A DNA stretch of 64,000 nucleotides from Vitis vinifera (Eukaryota > Streptophyta > Magnoliopsida > Vitales > Vitaceae), in NCBI RefSeq assembly GCF_030704535.1, contig NC_081815.1, positions 4,412,501-4,476,500 on the forward strand. Direction: 5' to 3'. The notes under the pieces are model-generated. The model made no database searches, had not been told where the DNA came from, and saw only the letters and a list, made by a program, of their open reading frames with translations. This document shows positions 22,501-34,285 of the stretch, piece after piece (position 1 is the first letter of the stretch; each line of letters starts with the position of its first letter). Position numbers and translations under genes: made by a program.

Positions 22501-24933
22501 CCGGGTAATCCACTTCTCTGATGAATCCGGCTTCTAGCAACTTGTCAATCTCATTCCGGATAATTTTTTGTCTGTCCGGGTGAAAGCGCCTAACCCTCTG
22601 CCGGATGGGTCTTGTTGTTGGCAAGACGTTAAGCCTATGAGAGGTAATGAATGGATGAATTCCCTTCATATCAGAATGTGCCCATGCGAAGATGTCATGG
22701 TTTTGTCTAAGGGTGTTCTGCATGCTCCGGGTCTATTCTGGTGTCAGGAGAGAACTGATATTCGTAAGGTGAGTACCTTCTTCCGAAATTTGAATTGCTT
22801 GCAAGGGATCCGCTGCCAGTGGATCTTTGTCCGCCGGACCCAATAATTGCTATTGGTCACGTGCATAGCTGGACTCAAGGAGGAATGCATCCTCCTGGCT
22901 GGTCTCTACTTCTCGTGCTATATGGTAGCATTGGCAAGCGGCTAACTGGCTGCCATATAGGTCAATTTGCCCATCCTTGGTAAGGAAACTTACCATTTGA
23001 TGATATGTAGAGGGGATGACTTTCATGTAGTGTAGCCATGTGCGCCCCAAGATGACATTGAAGGGTGATAAATCTTGTACCACCAAAAATTGTACGTTGA
23101 GAGTGACTGGGCCAGCTTGGACCAGCAGTACAATATCTCCCAAGGAAGTAGTTGACGACCCGTTGAATCTGGACAAAATTCGCCCAGGATTTTCGAGGCT
23201 TGTGAAACTGTGCCCCATGTGGCCTGTGAAACTGTGCCCCATGCTGCTCGTAACAACTTTTGTCTCTTTCGTTTGGAGTCGTACTCTTCGTCAGATGGGC
23301 CTCCGTTAATATCGTTTATAACGGCTTTGGGGGCGGCTGGGGCCTTGGGGGCTTCAAAGTTGTGATTTCGGGAAGCGTCTCTACCTCTAGCATCTGAGCG
23401 GAGGTATTGCTTTAAATGTCCCGCCTTTATGAGCCTTTCGACCAAATAATAGAGGCACCTGCATGTCTCAGTTGTGTGACCATGCTCCTTATGGAAGACA
23501 TATTTTTTACTATGATCTCTTCGGGATGGGTCTGTTCCGAGGGGTCTAGGCCACCTGAAGTCGGTCATGTCTTGGATCATAGGGAGAAGTTTCTCATAGG
23601 ATATGGAAAGGGGTGTGAGGGGCGGCCTTTCCGGGCGACTTGGCCCTTCCTGCCTTCGATCGGACGGCTTTGGCTGGTCCGAAAGTTTGGCACTACTTCC
23701 CGCGCCACTTCTAGATGTCTGCCCAACAACCAAGACTTGCTGGGTGGCTGCTCGCACATCATCTTTGAGCATTGAGTATTTGTTCGCACGCCGGAACAAG
23801 TCGTCCATCGTCGCAGGAGGCTTTTTAGTGAGTGATTCAAAAAATGGAGTGCCTAGACAGATGCTTAGCTTGAAGATCTACAGGACAACATCCATGTTGT
23901 AAGCCTCTACCTATAGTATGGCCTGACCAAACCGCTTCACGAACTCCCTTAAGGACTCGTTATCCTGCATTTTTATGTTTTGCAGAGTGCTGATGTTTTA
24001 CTTACGTCGAGCGGAGCATAAGTATTGTCCCACAAAGGCCTCTGATAGGTCTCTGAAATTACCAACAGAGTTGGGAGGTAGGCGATGAAACCATGAGAGG
24101 GCCTGCCCTTGTAGGCTGACGGGAAATACTTTGCATAGCAGCGCGTCATTGCCTATATCAAGAGTCATGAGCTGTCGATAATGCATGATATGGTCGAAGG
24201 GGTCGCTGGACCCATCGTATGTGGAGAATTTGGGCACAAGGAATCCCCTTGGGGGCTCGTAATGAATGATATGAGAGCAGAAAGACGTGGAGAGCATGTC
24301 GTCCAGCCTTTTGCTGATAGAGCCAATGGGTGGCTCATTCGGGAGGTTTTTCCCAGCTTGTTGTACCGCTAGGTGCGGTTGAACGTTCTGCACCATAGGG
24401 GTGACCATGGGGTCACGGTGCGGGAGAACGTTCTGCACCATAGGGGTGACCATAGGGTCAGAGTGTGCTCCTCAGGTTGTGGCTACTGGCGGCCTTGGCC
24501 TCCTAGGCTCTTGTGGGCCTAATCTCGCACGCATTGAGTTTGACAACTGAGGTCTTTTAATGCGTTGTCTTTTTGCTGAAAAATGAGTAGAGTCTGAGCT
24601 TTCCTCATGGGGAGCTCGGTGCATGGGAGTGTGTGGCTCATGTGACCTAACGTTGTATGTTTCTGGGATGGCTCCTGCTGTCCCAGGGTATATTAACTCT
24701 GGCTCTGGCCTTGAGTTTGCTACCTGGCCTCTTGAACGCTGACGATGGGGAGGCCCCGTCGATGAAGCCTAGATGCGTAGTACCGCGTTTTCTTCTCTTA
24801 ACCTTTCGGTCTTCTGGAGGAGAGCTTGCAGTTTTCGTTTGCTTGCCAACTGTCTTCTTTCGATGGCTTGGCGCCATTCAGAATTATCTTCCTCTCCCCT
24901 ACCAGATGAACGGCTTCGGGAAGGTGTGACCAT
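19588..24933 (-). pseudogene. Gypsy gag-pol, broken by stops, frameshifts and a protease deletion
   Basis: On the minus strand the gag starts at about 24933 and meets in-frame stops at about 24770 and 24477. The Retrotrans_gag domain lies at 24453-23998 and ends in another stop. A region at 23242-22850 resembles the C-terminal protease (NVILGRTWLH, PSTYHQ), but the usual D-S/T-G active site is missing, next to a short tandem duplication near 23205-23245. Reverse transcriptase (22723-21883) is split by a frameshift near 22400, and its active site reads Y-I-E-D instead of Y-x-D-D. RNase H is at about 21853-21400. A second, Tat-type RNase H (VDGAS, NEAEYEA, YSDSQL) is at about 21310-20960 with a TAA near 21229. 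Integrase (20700-19882; H-C-C, DIVGPLP, DNGPQF) has at least two stops. The C-terminal tail ends at 19588. Confidence 0.88.
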
Positions 24934-24960
24934 CTTTGCCGGTGACTGAATCAGCGATTT

Positions 24961-24977
24961 TCCCACAAACGGCGCCA
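24961..24977 (-). other. Primer-binding site of the Gypsy element
   Basis: Minus-strand TGGCGCCGTTTGTGGGA lies one base from the 5' LTR. The first ten bases match the 3' end of plant tRNA-Asp; the rest match only partly. Confidence 0.65.
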
Positions 24978-24978
24978 A

Positions 24979-25675
24979 TGTTGAGGCATCGCGTCCCTGG
25001 TGATCCATGTAGTTGCCAAATGGATCGACGCACGATCTCAACCAATATAGATTCCTGGTTCAGTTGTTCCTGCAAAAGGCGTCCGGACAGGGCGTCCGGA
25101 CACACCCTCCGATGGTTTTGTCAGCCATGGTTAGAGAGAATAATCAATTGGTCTTTTACTAGGTATAGTAAGCTTACCTTCCTCTTTGTGTGAAGGTCCA
25201 TATATATCGTATCAGAAGCTTTGTCTCCCTCTTTAATGATAGGGAGATATTTTGGCTTGTCATGATGTCTCTAGGTGGTGACAGGGTCATCATCACCCTA
25301 TGGGCGGCTGACAGAAATCGTGGGAGGCGCCGCAGCTGTTAGAGATCGTAGGAAGTGACTTGCCATCATTCCTGTCTTTTCACTCTGCAGGTGGCGGAAC
25401 GTGGGCCGTGGCAGGTTGTTGGAATGACGTAGTAAGACTTGCTTACTTTAGTCAACGATCCGGACAAACATATCCGGATAGGATATGTCGGTCGTCCGGA
25501 TGTGATATGACGGTCGTCCGGGTGTGATGTTTGAGAGTGTCATGTGCCTCTCCCTGAGGAAGTCCGGATAGGAGAAGCGCGCCACATGTCTTCTTGGGGA
25601 AATTCGGATAGAAACGTGTGCCACGTGTCATCAGTAAATGTGTGTCACGCGTCATCAGGGGGAGGGGTCCCTACA
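24979..25675 (-). repeat. 5' LTR of the Gypsy element
   Basis: A 697-bp copy of 15575-16286, followed by ATAGT, the right-hand target duplication. Confidence 0.9.
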
Positions 25676-25680
25676 ATAGT

Positions 25681-27020
25681 GATATGATGTGAATATGACA
25701 AGATACAACTTGCTATTCCCCTTGCTTAAGTACCACCAAATTGATTGCTTCTTACTATGCGACAATGCATTTAGGTCCTCCAATAATATCATCACGTCTA
25801 GAAGCAAAGGAAAATCTAAAATAAAAATTCTATTATTTCGCAAAAATTTGAGGTTTGGTTGGAAAAAAATGTTAAAGATAATGTTTTTCAACTTAAAAAT
25901 ATATTTAATAATGAATAATAATTAAAAATGCAAAAAAAGTTTAAAAAAATTTAAACTCTAGAGATTCCAAATGAATTTTCTTTCTCTTCCACGCACGTTT
26001 TCTAAGCAATCAAACAAAAGGAAAAGAAGTACAAATCTCGCATGTCATGGGGGAACTTGGGAGATCCATTTTCAATGTAGCTGAATGGAAGTAGATACAT
26101 TCTCCACCCGTTATTTCGAATCTTTATCATCAAAATGGAAAGTGGCTAGCTTAGAGTTAGATCCCAGATCCACCAACAATGGTGTTGGCTTATGGTATAG
26201 CCTATGACCTTATTGAAAAGGAGCGAATTGGAGGCGAGAGTTCACCCTGGATCCCTCGATCCTTGCAATGATGTCGTAGAGGGTGGCTCTTCAATAATGG
26301 AAAAGGCTGGGATAAGAGCCACAAAACTTGCATGGTATTAGACCATCCTGCGGATCCATTTTCACTGTAGCTGAAAAAGAAGCCCATGTCCATATTCTCC
26401 ACCCTTGTTTTGGAATCTTATAAAAAATTTTCAAATTCCTCACTTTAAGACTTTAGAGAAAGAGCACACATCCACCACCGTCCAAAAGGCAAAATTTTCC
26501 AGAACATTGTGGGCTTCTGGAGTTGTAATCATCAGGGTAGGTGCTTGTCTCTATGTGTAAACCTATATAAAACTCCAAGAGAAAAAGGAAAAAAGAAAAA
26601 GAAAGTAGAGAATCGCAATGAGGCTTAGCTGGGATCATGAAGTAGGCAATGATGCCTATGGGTGTGACTTGCACATTGGCGATTGACTTGGGGATGTAAC
26701 ACTCTTCACTGGTATTCTACTGTTGTGATTATGTCCCTAGCACATTGGAATGGTCATGTTCTCCTTTTGGAAATTAAAAATAATAATAATAAGAAGAAAA
26801 TTTGGAAGAAGGTACATTCTTCCAAAATCTTTTTTTTCCCTTGAATTTTTTTTTTTATGAACGACAATCAAAATATCTATATATATACATTTTATTTTTT
26901 AAATTTTCCCTGTTATTTCTTTCTCTCCATTTTTCTTTTTGTATGTAATAATTTGTGAGAAAAAATAATTTTTTTGTTTAAAAAATTTCCTTCCCTTGCC
27001 CTGAAATATGGGATGTCAAT
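25681..27020. other. Spacer right of the Gypsy element
   Basis: No gene is supported. Two similar blocks lie about 290 bp apart (about 26046-26130 and 26335-26425): each has agatccattttca-tgtagctgaa followed by a cattctccaccc block, so a local direct duplication is likely. The last part is AT-rich. Confidence 0.45.
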
Positions 27021-27039
27021 CTTCTCTCATTTTGTTGTC

Positions 27040-27660
27040 AAGTATTGGAACCGATCGACAGAGAGTTTGGAAAAAAAATGGATGAGCAACTCCAAATCCA
27101 TGGCAACTATGAACAGTGACGAGGGTGGAAGAGCTAAAAATGATGATCAGAATGCTGCCGATTGGGCCGCAACCTTCACTTGTTGGGCTGTTCATGCACA
27201 AATAATAACCTTCTTGGTGGACTAAGCTTCTTCCATGGACACTTCTTTTGGAAAATCTCCTTCATTCCATGTCTAGTTAGTTTATCGAGACAACAATGAC
27301 CATTCTCATCAGGAGGAAGCCGAGGTAAATCAATGGAATCTCCAAAGACAGTCGTAAACTTAGAAGTACATCCACTCCTTTTCTTTTACCTCCTTTCACA
27401 TTGTTACCTTTGTTCATCATCAGTTAACCGAAACCTCGTTAAAATATTTTTGTTAATGATCAGGTCTCACAAGTTTGCAAAAGACAGGTCTTGTGATATC
27501 TGTAATAGCAACAAAAGTTGCAGCAGGTATGGAGGTGAGGCGACTGAAAGTGATTAGAGTCGTCAGCAGCACCACTACATCAAGTCTGCCCATAAGCAGC
27601 GCATTCATATTGATTCCTCAGTAAGCAGTAGTTGGTATTGCAGAGGCCTTTATAGCAGCG
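27040..27660 (+). pseudogene. NPF transporter pseudogene fragment (exons 4 and 5)
   Basis: The sequence aligns with exon 4, intron 4 and the first half of exon 5 of the intact gene at 31097-34285. Shared landmarks are gacgagggtggaagagct, a HAQIITF segment matching HAQVITF, the donor aggtaaat at about 27314 and the acceptor cag at 27461-27463 followed by gtctcacaa. The frame is shifted in exon 4 and a TAA interrupts exon 5 (attcctcagtaa, about 27610-27621). Intron sequence is kept, so this is a genomic duplicate and not a retrocopy. A possible further exon 5 scrap is at 28280-28350. Confidence 0.85.
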
Positions 27661-30089
27661 GTGACAATTTGAATTTGTGGGTCGTATGATCTTAGTCCTC
27701 TTCAGTCCCTGGCCTGGGCTCTTAGTCCTGATACCGAATGGAAGGCCCATGCTAGCTCCATGCAGGAATAAGTCTGACAAGCCTTACTAGAGCCGTCAAT
27801 GCTTCCAAATATGACTTTTGTATTTAATAATGAATTCGAGTTAGTTGGTAAGAGGATTTAAGTCTTTACAGTAGTGTTGATGGTTGGTATTAATGTTAAG
27901 AGCCTCCAAATATGACCTTCCTATTTAATAATTAATTCGAGTTAGGTATAGTCAGAAAGTTAGGTTAATTAATGATTCCTCATCATACTTGATTCAAACT
28001 CATGAAAACCGTCTCTACTTTGGTAAGCCTTAATAATCAAATTAAGTTATGCCAAAAGAGTTAGGTCTTTTTAGTAGCGTTTGTGGATTATATTAGTGTC
28101 AAAACTTCCAAATAAGACATTCCTATTTTATAATCAATTCCAATTAAGTCAAATTAGATTAATTAGCAATCTATCGTTCTAACAGGATAACCACTACCAA
28201 AGTTGAACTGATTGAATTCCATCTTTAACCATAAACTAATAACTTTTTTAATTCAATAATCAGTGTGATTCTAAAATCATTAATGACAATAGTGAAGAGG
28301 ATTTGGGGAGATAAAGATTGTGGACAAAATTGGCTATCACCTTCCTAACTTGGAATGCAAATTAATGGAATGGTTTATGCTAGTGAAGGTGATTAAATTA
28401 AGACTTCAATGCCAGCTCACACCCTGATCCGCTCTCATGAATAAAGCATACAGAGTTAACAAATTTTCAAATCAGTTTTCATATTGTTTCTTGTTATTAA
28501 AATTAATATTTTAATTTTATACATTAGTCTTATTAATAAACAAAAGACCTAATGGATAACAATAAGAAAATATGGGGATTAGGTGATTTTAGGAAAAACA
28601 ATTACAAATATTTTTTCAATATTTATGCCTACTTTTGTAATAAACAATGATTAAAAATATAGTTATCATATTTATGAAGAATGAAAAATAATATGTTTTA
28701 ATAGTTTTAATCAATGTTTTCATAATTAGTCATTGAAAAAGTTATTAATGGTTGAATCATAATATATGAAATTATATTATTAAATAAAAATTTAACCACT
28801 TCACCTAAACAATCTATTTCTATGTCTATATGGTATTGTATGTAATACTTAAATTTTTAAAGAATTTCATATGATAAATTATTAAATATAAGATTAAATT
28901 TGTAAAAATGATTCATTGTTAGACTTTAATTATTCTCATTGTTAAACAACAAAATAAAACTTATCACTTAAACCTAAGAAAACACCAAATATCTTTCACT
29001 CCTACAAATTCAACACTTATTATTTCAATGCTCGTAATTTAGTATTAACGTTTTTCGATAATTCATTTTCACTTTTATCAAATACCACCTAAGTAGTTTC
29101 ATTATGTACAATTTTTGTAAATTATACATTTTCTTTATTCTAATAAAAATTTATAAGAGCTTGTTTTGACCATGATTATAGTAAAAGTGTACAAAAGGCT
29201 TCTATAAACACTGATCTCATAAGAATTAGGGAAAGTGATTCACATAGCATTTTTGGTAATGTTTAATAAAAAAAATGTTTTAATATTGATAGATTACTAA
29301 AAGAATATAAAATTTAATTATAAAAAAATAATAAATTTTTCATAGGGAAAGAATATATAAACAAACATGTTGAAAGAATATACATGTAAATATATACATT
29401 ATTTGAAAAACTAAAAAAATATATGCAAAGAGTTAGATTATTAGAAAACACTCGGTCGATCCTAAAAGAAAATTATATGTAAACAACTAGATTATTATAT
29501 ATAAAAAAATATATAAACATCTACATATAATCGATTGTGGATTAGAAATTGTTTTTTTATCTCTATAGTTAATATAAAGGTTTTTTCATGTAAATTTCTT
29601 ATATCTTTTTTTTTTATTACTTTGATTATTCTTAATATCTTTAGATTTTAATTTGAATTAATTCCTCATCGCTTATATTTCAATTTTTAAAAACACTCTT
29701 TAACTTTTTGAGTGTCAACCTATTTGACAAATGATTTTTCAACTTGTAATATTTTATAGAAAAAAAATTCATATATAATGAAAATAATATCAAACACGTT
29801 CTTAATAATATTAAACGCATTCTTATCTAATAAAAAGTAACTAAAAAAATCTTTTTATTTATTAATGGTCGAATTAAACATCAATTTTCAAAGTTTTGTA
29901 TACTCTAATTACATCATTTCCATAAACGCATAATTCTCTAAAATTATACTTTACCATAATTACATCATTTTCCATAGAAGCATAATTCTCCAAAATTTTA
30001 ATTATGATATTAGATTTAGTAACTACTAACTACGTATTAATTTGGTCATTTCCTGTCCACGTGCTGTAATGCAACTTGGATAAAAATAA
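27661..30089. other. AT-rich spacer with degenerate repeats
   Basis: No intact gene is visible. Three copies of a cttccaaata(t/a)gac-cctatttaataatnaattc block occur near 27795, 27900 and 28106, forming a degenerate tandem array. At about 28280-28350 a frame reads TIVKRIWGDKDCGQNWLS, which resembles the NPF exon 5 region VKRVTGSRDGQGWLA and may be another scrap of the pseudogene at 27 kb. Near 29907-30000 a block of about 44 bp is duplicated (taattacatcat...cataattctc). Confidence 0.45.
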
Positions 30090-30689
30090 GGGAAAATTAT
30101 CTTTTGGGGGTACATGGGCCCCCAAATTAACAAAAGGTCCATATAACTCTTCAAATTGAGTTGAAGGATATGAAATAGTAATGGACAAATATACCCTTTA
30201 AGAACACATATAAAATATTTTATAAAATTAAGTTAAATAATTTTTTTTCAATAATTTTTTTTTCAAAAATACTAAATTAAATAAAAGTAGTTTTCAAAAA
30301 AATTAAATTAAATATTTTTTTTTCAAAAATATTAAATTAAATTAAAGTATTTAAAAAAAATTAAATTAAATATTTTTTAAAATATTAAATTAAATAAATT
30401 TATATTTAAAAAAAATTAAATTAAATAAATTTATTTTTAAAAAAATTAAATTAAATAAAAGTATTTTAAAAAATATTAAATTACATAAAAGTATTTTTTA
30501 AAAATATTAAATTAAATAAAAAATATTAATTTTTTTCTCAAAATCAATAAAGGGCAATTTTGAAAATACTGAAAGATAATATCCTTCAACTCAATTTTCA
30601 TACTTTTATTGGGTCTTGGGCTCAATTTGAAGAGTTACATGGACCTTTTGTTAATTTGGGCCCATCTACCCCCAAAATATAATTCTCCC
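30090..30689. mobile_element. Mutator-like MITE with long inverted repeats
   Basis: The ends are GGGAAAATTAT and ATAATTCTCCC. The terminal inverted repeats match for about 60 bp (both contain aaattaacaaaaggtcc and cttcaaattgag), then continue after an indel with ttgagttgaaggatat. The 9-bp sequence TAAAAATAA flanks both sides (30081-30089 and 30690-30698). A 9-bp duplication with long inverted repeats fits the Mutator superfamily. The core is an AT-rich array of ttaaattaaat units with no coding capacity, so the element is non-autonomous. It ends about 400 bp before the start codon of the next NPF gene. Confidence 0.82.
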
Positions 30690-31096
30690 TAAAAATAAAT
30701 AAAAATAAAAAAAGAGAAAAAAAAAAAAAAGGAAAAAGCGATTTCATCATCCAGATGATAAGTATCGGGTGCAATGATTCACGGCGGAAGCTCTGAAGAA
30801 GTGGAAAAAGTCATGCTCAGATCGATCTACCCCGTGGCATTGGCGGGAAACCTGCGTTGATGTCTAACATCCTACGCACTCTATTGCTCTTACCAGCAAC
30901 ACCCATTCGACTTCCGTCATTTCTGTTCGCGTTTTTCAGTCATTCTTCCATTGCTTCTTCTTCAGCTTTAATCAGGTGGGAACTGTCCTCACTATATCCA
31001 AATTCAGAAGCCTGTTTTCATGCATTCGGAAGAGCCTTACATGAATCTTGCAGGGTATTTGATTAGGTTTTTGTTTATTTTTGCGAGCTTCCGGAT

Positions 31097-34000
31097 ATGG
31101 AGATGGAGACTGAGGAAAGGAAAGCGCTTGTGCTGGATGCCTATGATTACAAGGGTGCTCCGGCAGATAGGGCTCAAACTGGTGGTTGGGTTTCTGCAGC
31201 TACGATCCTTGGTAAATTCCCTTTTCCTTCTTTCTTTCTAAAACGAAAACATTAATGTGAATGCATAGTGGTTCCATAGATGGATGTAGGTAGGTTTCTT
31301 TCTAAAATGAAAACATTAATGTGAATGCATGGTGGTTCCATAGATGGATGAAGGTAGGTAGGGAAGGCTGAGATATTCGGTTGGGATCTTTACAAGTAAA
31401 GGTGAGAGTCATAGGTCATGTTTGGTTAAAAAATATAAAAATAAATAAATAAATAAAACTAAATTAATTAAATATAATTAGTTTTACTGTGATATTTTAG
31501 ATTTAAAATATAAACAATTTTCTTATTACTTAGTAGAGAGGTTATAAATGTAGTTTTAGGTGATGGGTCTCTTTATATAAAATAAAATGTGGTTTAATAT
31601 TTTTAGTAATGAACATCTAGTTATAACTTACTAATTTCATCAAGCAAAAAAATGAAATTTTCGAATTAATTTGAGTATGAATCAAATCTAGACCTCGAAG
31701 AGTACTAAAATAACTTACTAAAATATTATAATAATAGTATATAATTCAATAATATGCCACCATTTGTCCATTCAAGGGAGTGATTAGAGAATCATGCAAT
31801 AATAGCTATTCTTGTTGTACTAAGTAATCCTATTTCAATCCAATTGAAATTGTTTGCCCCGATGGCCTTCAACTCTAACTGTCAAACAAAGGACTATCCC
31901 ATATACTTGATGATGAAGTAGGTCAAGCCCACCACCAAGGTGCAATAAGTCCGCACCAATCTCAGGCAAAGCATTTTCTATCAAGCACATTCCAAGGAAG
32001 TATAGACCACACTCAATACAAAAATATTAATCTTAAGCAAATTATCTCTTGAAGAAGATGGAGGCAACTATTTGAAAGTGTCCAGACGGAATTGTAATCT
32101 CTATCACCCATCTTAACATTTTGGAAATGACCTCTCTTTTCATGCACAATATCAAATTTCATGCTTCCATCCCATGATACTAACATCTACCTGAACGTAG
32201 GTATTGAAGTATCCGAAAGGTTTACCACGATGGGAATTGCAGTGAACCTGGTGACATATCTAGATAACACAATGCATCAACCTAGTGCAACCTCTTCAAC
32301 TATTGTAGCCAATTTCTCAGGCGTATCTTTTCTTCTGTGCTTGTTGGGAGGCTGTGTCGCTGATTCTTTTCTAGGCCGGTATTGGACCATAGCCATTTTT
32401 GCAGTAATTGAAGCACTGGTAACTATTTTGCAACCACGTTGTTTTAATTGTTGTTGAAATTTTCAATTGGTCACTATATTGATGAATAGATGACAACTAA
32501 CTCTACTGAATAGGGTGCATGCGTCTTAGCCATCTCCGCAACACTGTCACACCTGCGCCCGCCTCCTTGCAACCCTTCGGTAGCTATCAAGTGCGTAAAA
32601 GCCAACAATTTGCAAATGGGTGTTTTCTTTTTAGGGCTATTTGCAATGGCACTCGGAATTGGGGGAGTTAAATCCAGTGTTTCGGCACTAGGGACAGACC
32701 AGTTTGATCAGACGGATGAGAAGGAAAAAACTCAAATGGAATACTTCTTTAACAGATTTTACTTCCTCATCAATATTGGAACTATTCTAGCTGTTACGTT
32801 ACTTGTTTACATACAAGACGAAGTGAGTCGCGGTGTGGGATATGGGATTTGTTCGGCTGCTATGCTTATGGCAGTCATAGTATTTTTATCGAGAACTAGA
32901 AGATATAGGTATAAGAAACTTACGGGAAGCCCATTGATTCAAGTTATTCAAGTCATCGTGGCTGCGATACAGAAAAGAAAGCTTGAGTTTCCATCTGATT
33001 TAAGCTTATTATATGAGGATTCTTCTGCAAAATCAAAGATTTGTCGTACAGATCAGTTTCGGTAAGCAGCTTATCATCTTGATTTCGTCTTTTTGACATG
33101 GATTTTGCTTCTCTGTTTTTGTAAATTTAGAAGCATATTTGCTTCTGTTACTTGAAAACTGTTGTTTAGAATAGGTTTATGAACAAAAAGCTCAAAACGT
33201 CATCATGTTTTCTTCATATTTTCCAGGACGTTTCTGTGAATTATGTTCTTTTATGATAGGTGGTTGGACAAGGCGACTATCAGAAGCGATGGGGATCTTG
33301 GAAAAAATGGATCAGAAACTCCAAATCCGTGGAGACTAAGCACGGTGACAAGGGTGGAAGAGCTAAAAATGATGATCAGACTACTGCCAATTTGGGCCAC
33401 AACAATCATTTTTTGGTGTGTTCATGCACAAGTGATAACTTTCTCGGTGCAGCAAGCTGCTTCTATGGACAGATCTATTGGAAAATTTCATGTGCCAGCA
33501 GCCTCATTTTCTGTCTTCTTTATTGGGGCAACAATGATCACTCTCGCCCTTTATGACCGCATGGTCATGAAGAAATCAAGAGGGAGTCGAGGTAAATTCA
33601 TGCAAATCAAAATAATAGAATGTCCACAGCCGGTCATGATAACTAATATTATACTCCCGCCTCTTCTTTCACATCCTTTCACATTGTTATAACATTTGTT
33701 CATTATCATGGGTTTAAATATTCTTGTTGATCAGGTCTCACAAATTTGCAAAAGATAGGGCTAGGCCTTGCAATCTCTGTAATAGCAATGGCAGTTGCAG
33801 CAGCTATGGAGCAGAAGCGTTTGAAAGTTATTAGAGCCAACAGAAACACCCCTACTTCAACTCTGCCCTTAACCGCCTTCATATTGATTCCTCAGTTTGC
33901 AATTGTTGGTATTGCAGAGGCCTTTATGTACAGTGGCCAGCTTGCTTTCTTCATTAGTGAGGCACCAAAAGGGATGAAAGCAATCAGCAACAGCCTCTTC

Positions 34001-34285
34001 CTCACTACTATATCTTTCGGTTACTTTGTGACTACCATCTTGGTCGACCTCATAAAGAAAATTACACCAGGCAAAGATGGTGGACACGGTTGGCTAGCCC
34101 CTAAGATTAACGACAGCAGATTGGATTATTTCTATGCTCTTATTAGTGTGTTGAGCTTCATCAACTTAGGACTGTATCTTGTTTGTGCTAGATGGTACAA
34201 GCCCAACTCCAGTGAAAATGCCAAGGATAGTGATGTTAATGCTTCTCATGATGAAGAAAAGCCACAGGATGTGTCGAATTCATAA
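31097..34285 (+). CDS. NRT1/PTR family transporter, NPF6 clade paralog with NRT1.1-like nitrate-site histidine
   Basis: This intact NPF gene has exons 31097-31211, 32201-32418, 32514-33061, 33260-33591 and 33735-34285, coding for 587 aa. Exon 2 (218 bp) and exon 3 (548 bp) have the same lengths and phases as in the NPF6.2-type gene at 9 kb, showing common descent. It should be a proton-coupled transporter with about 12 membrane segments. The ExxER motif falls at residues 41-45, Thr101 lies in GRYWTIAIF, and His349 in segment 7 (FWCVHAQVITF) matches the nitrate-binding His356 of Arabidopsis NRT1.1. The K and E of the NRT1.1 salt bridge are also present (GGVKSSVS; IAEAFMYSG). Nitrate transport is therefore a fair inference, but regulation and substrate are unproven. 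The tail is acidic and unlike NPF6.2. A MITE lies just upstream; no clear TATA box was found. Confidence 0.92.
31231..31358 (+). repeat. 64-bp tandem duplication in intron 1 of the NPF paralog
   Basis: Two adjacent copies begin tttctttctaaaa at 31231 and 31295 and include ggttccatagatggatg. They differ at only a few bases, so the duplication is fairly recent. Confidence 0.85.

Larger units (their letters stand above)
15575..25675 (-). mobile_element. Ty3/Gypsy element, Tat type, 10.1 kb, with an antisense gene
   Basis: LTRs lie at 15575-16286 (712 bp) and 24979-25675 (697 bp), starting TGTTGAGG and ending CCCTACA. Flanks 15570-15574 and 25676-25680 both read ATAGT, a perfect 5-bp target duplication. 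The element runs on the minus strand. The primer-binding site (minus, 24961-24977, TGGCGCCGTTTGTGGGA) shares its first ten bases with the tRNA-Asp 3' end. The polypurine tract AAAAAGGGGGGCAT (minus) abuts the left LTR. The order is gag, protease, reverse transcriptase, RNase H, a second RNase H and integrase, then a gene on the plus strand before the 3' LTR. A second RNase H plus an extra antisense frame is typical of the Tat lineage. By eye the LTRs differ by about 25-30 substitutions, mostly transitions, plus a deletion of about 15 bp. Confidence 0.92.

Noticed and set aside
15575-25675. Identity with the well-known grapevine element Gret1
   Set aside because: The size class is similar, but I cannot compare the sequences here, and the LTR length does not match what I recall for Gret1.
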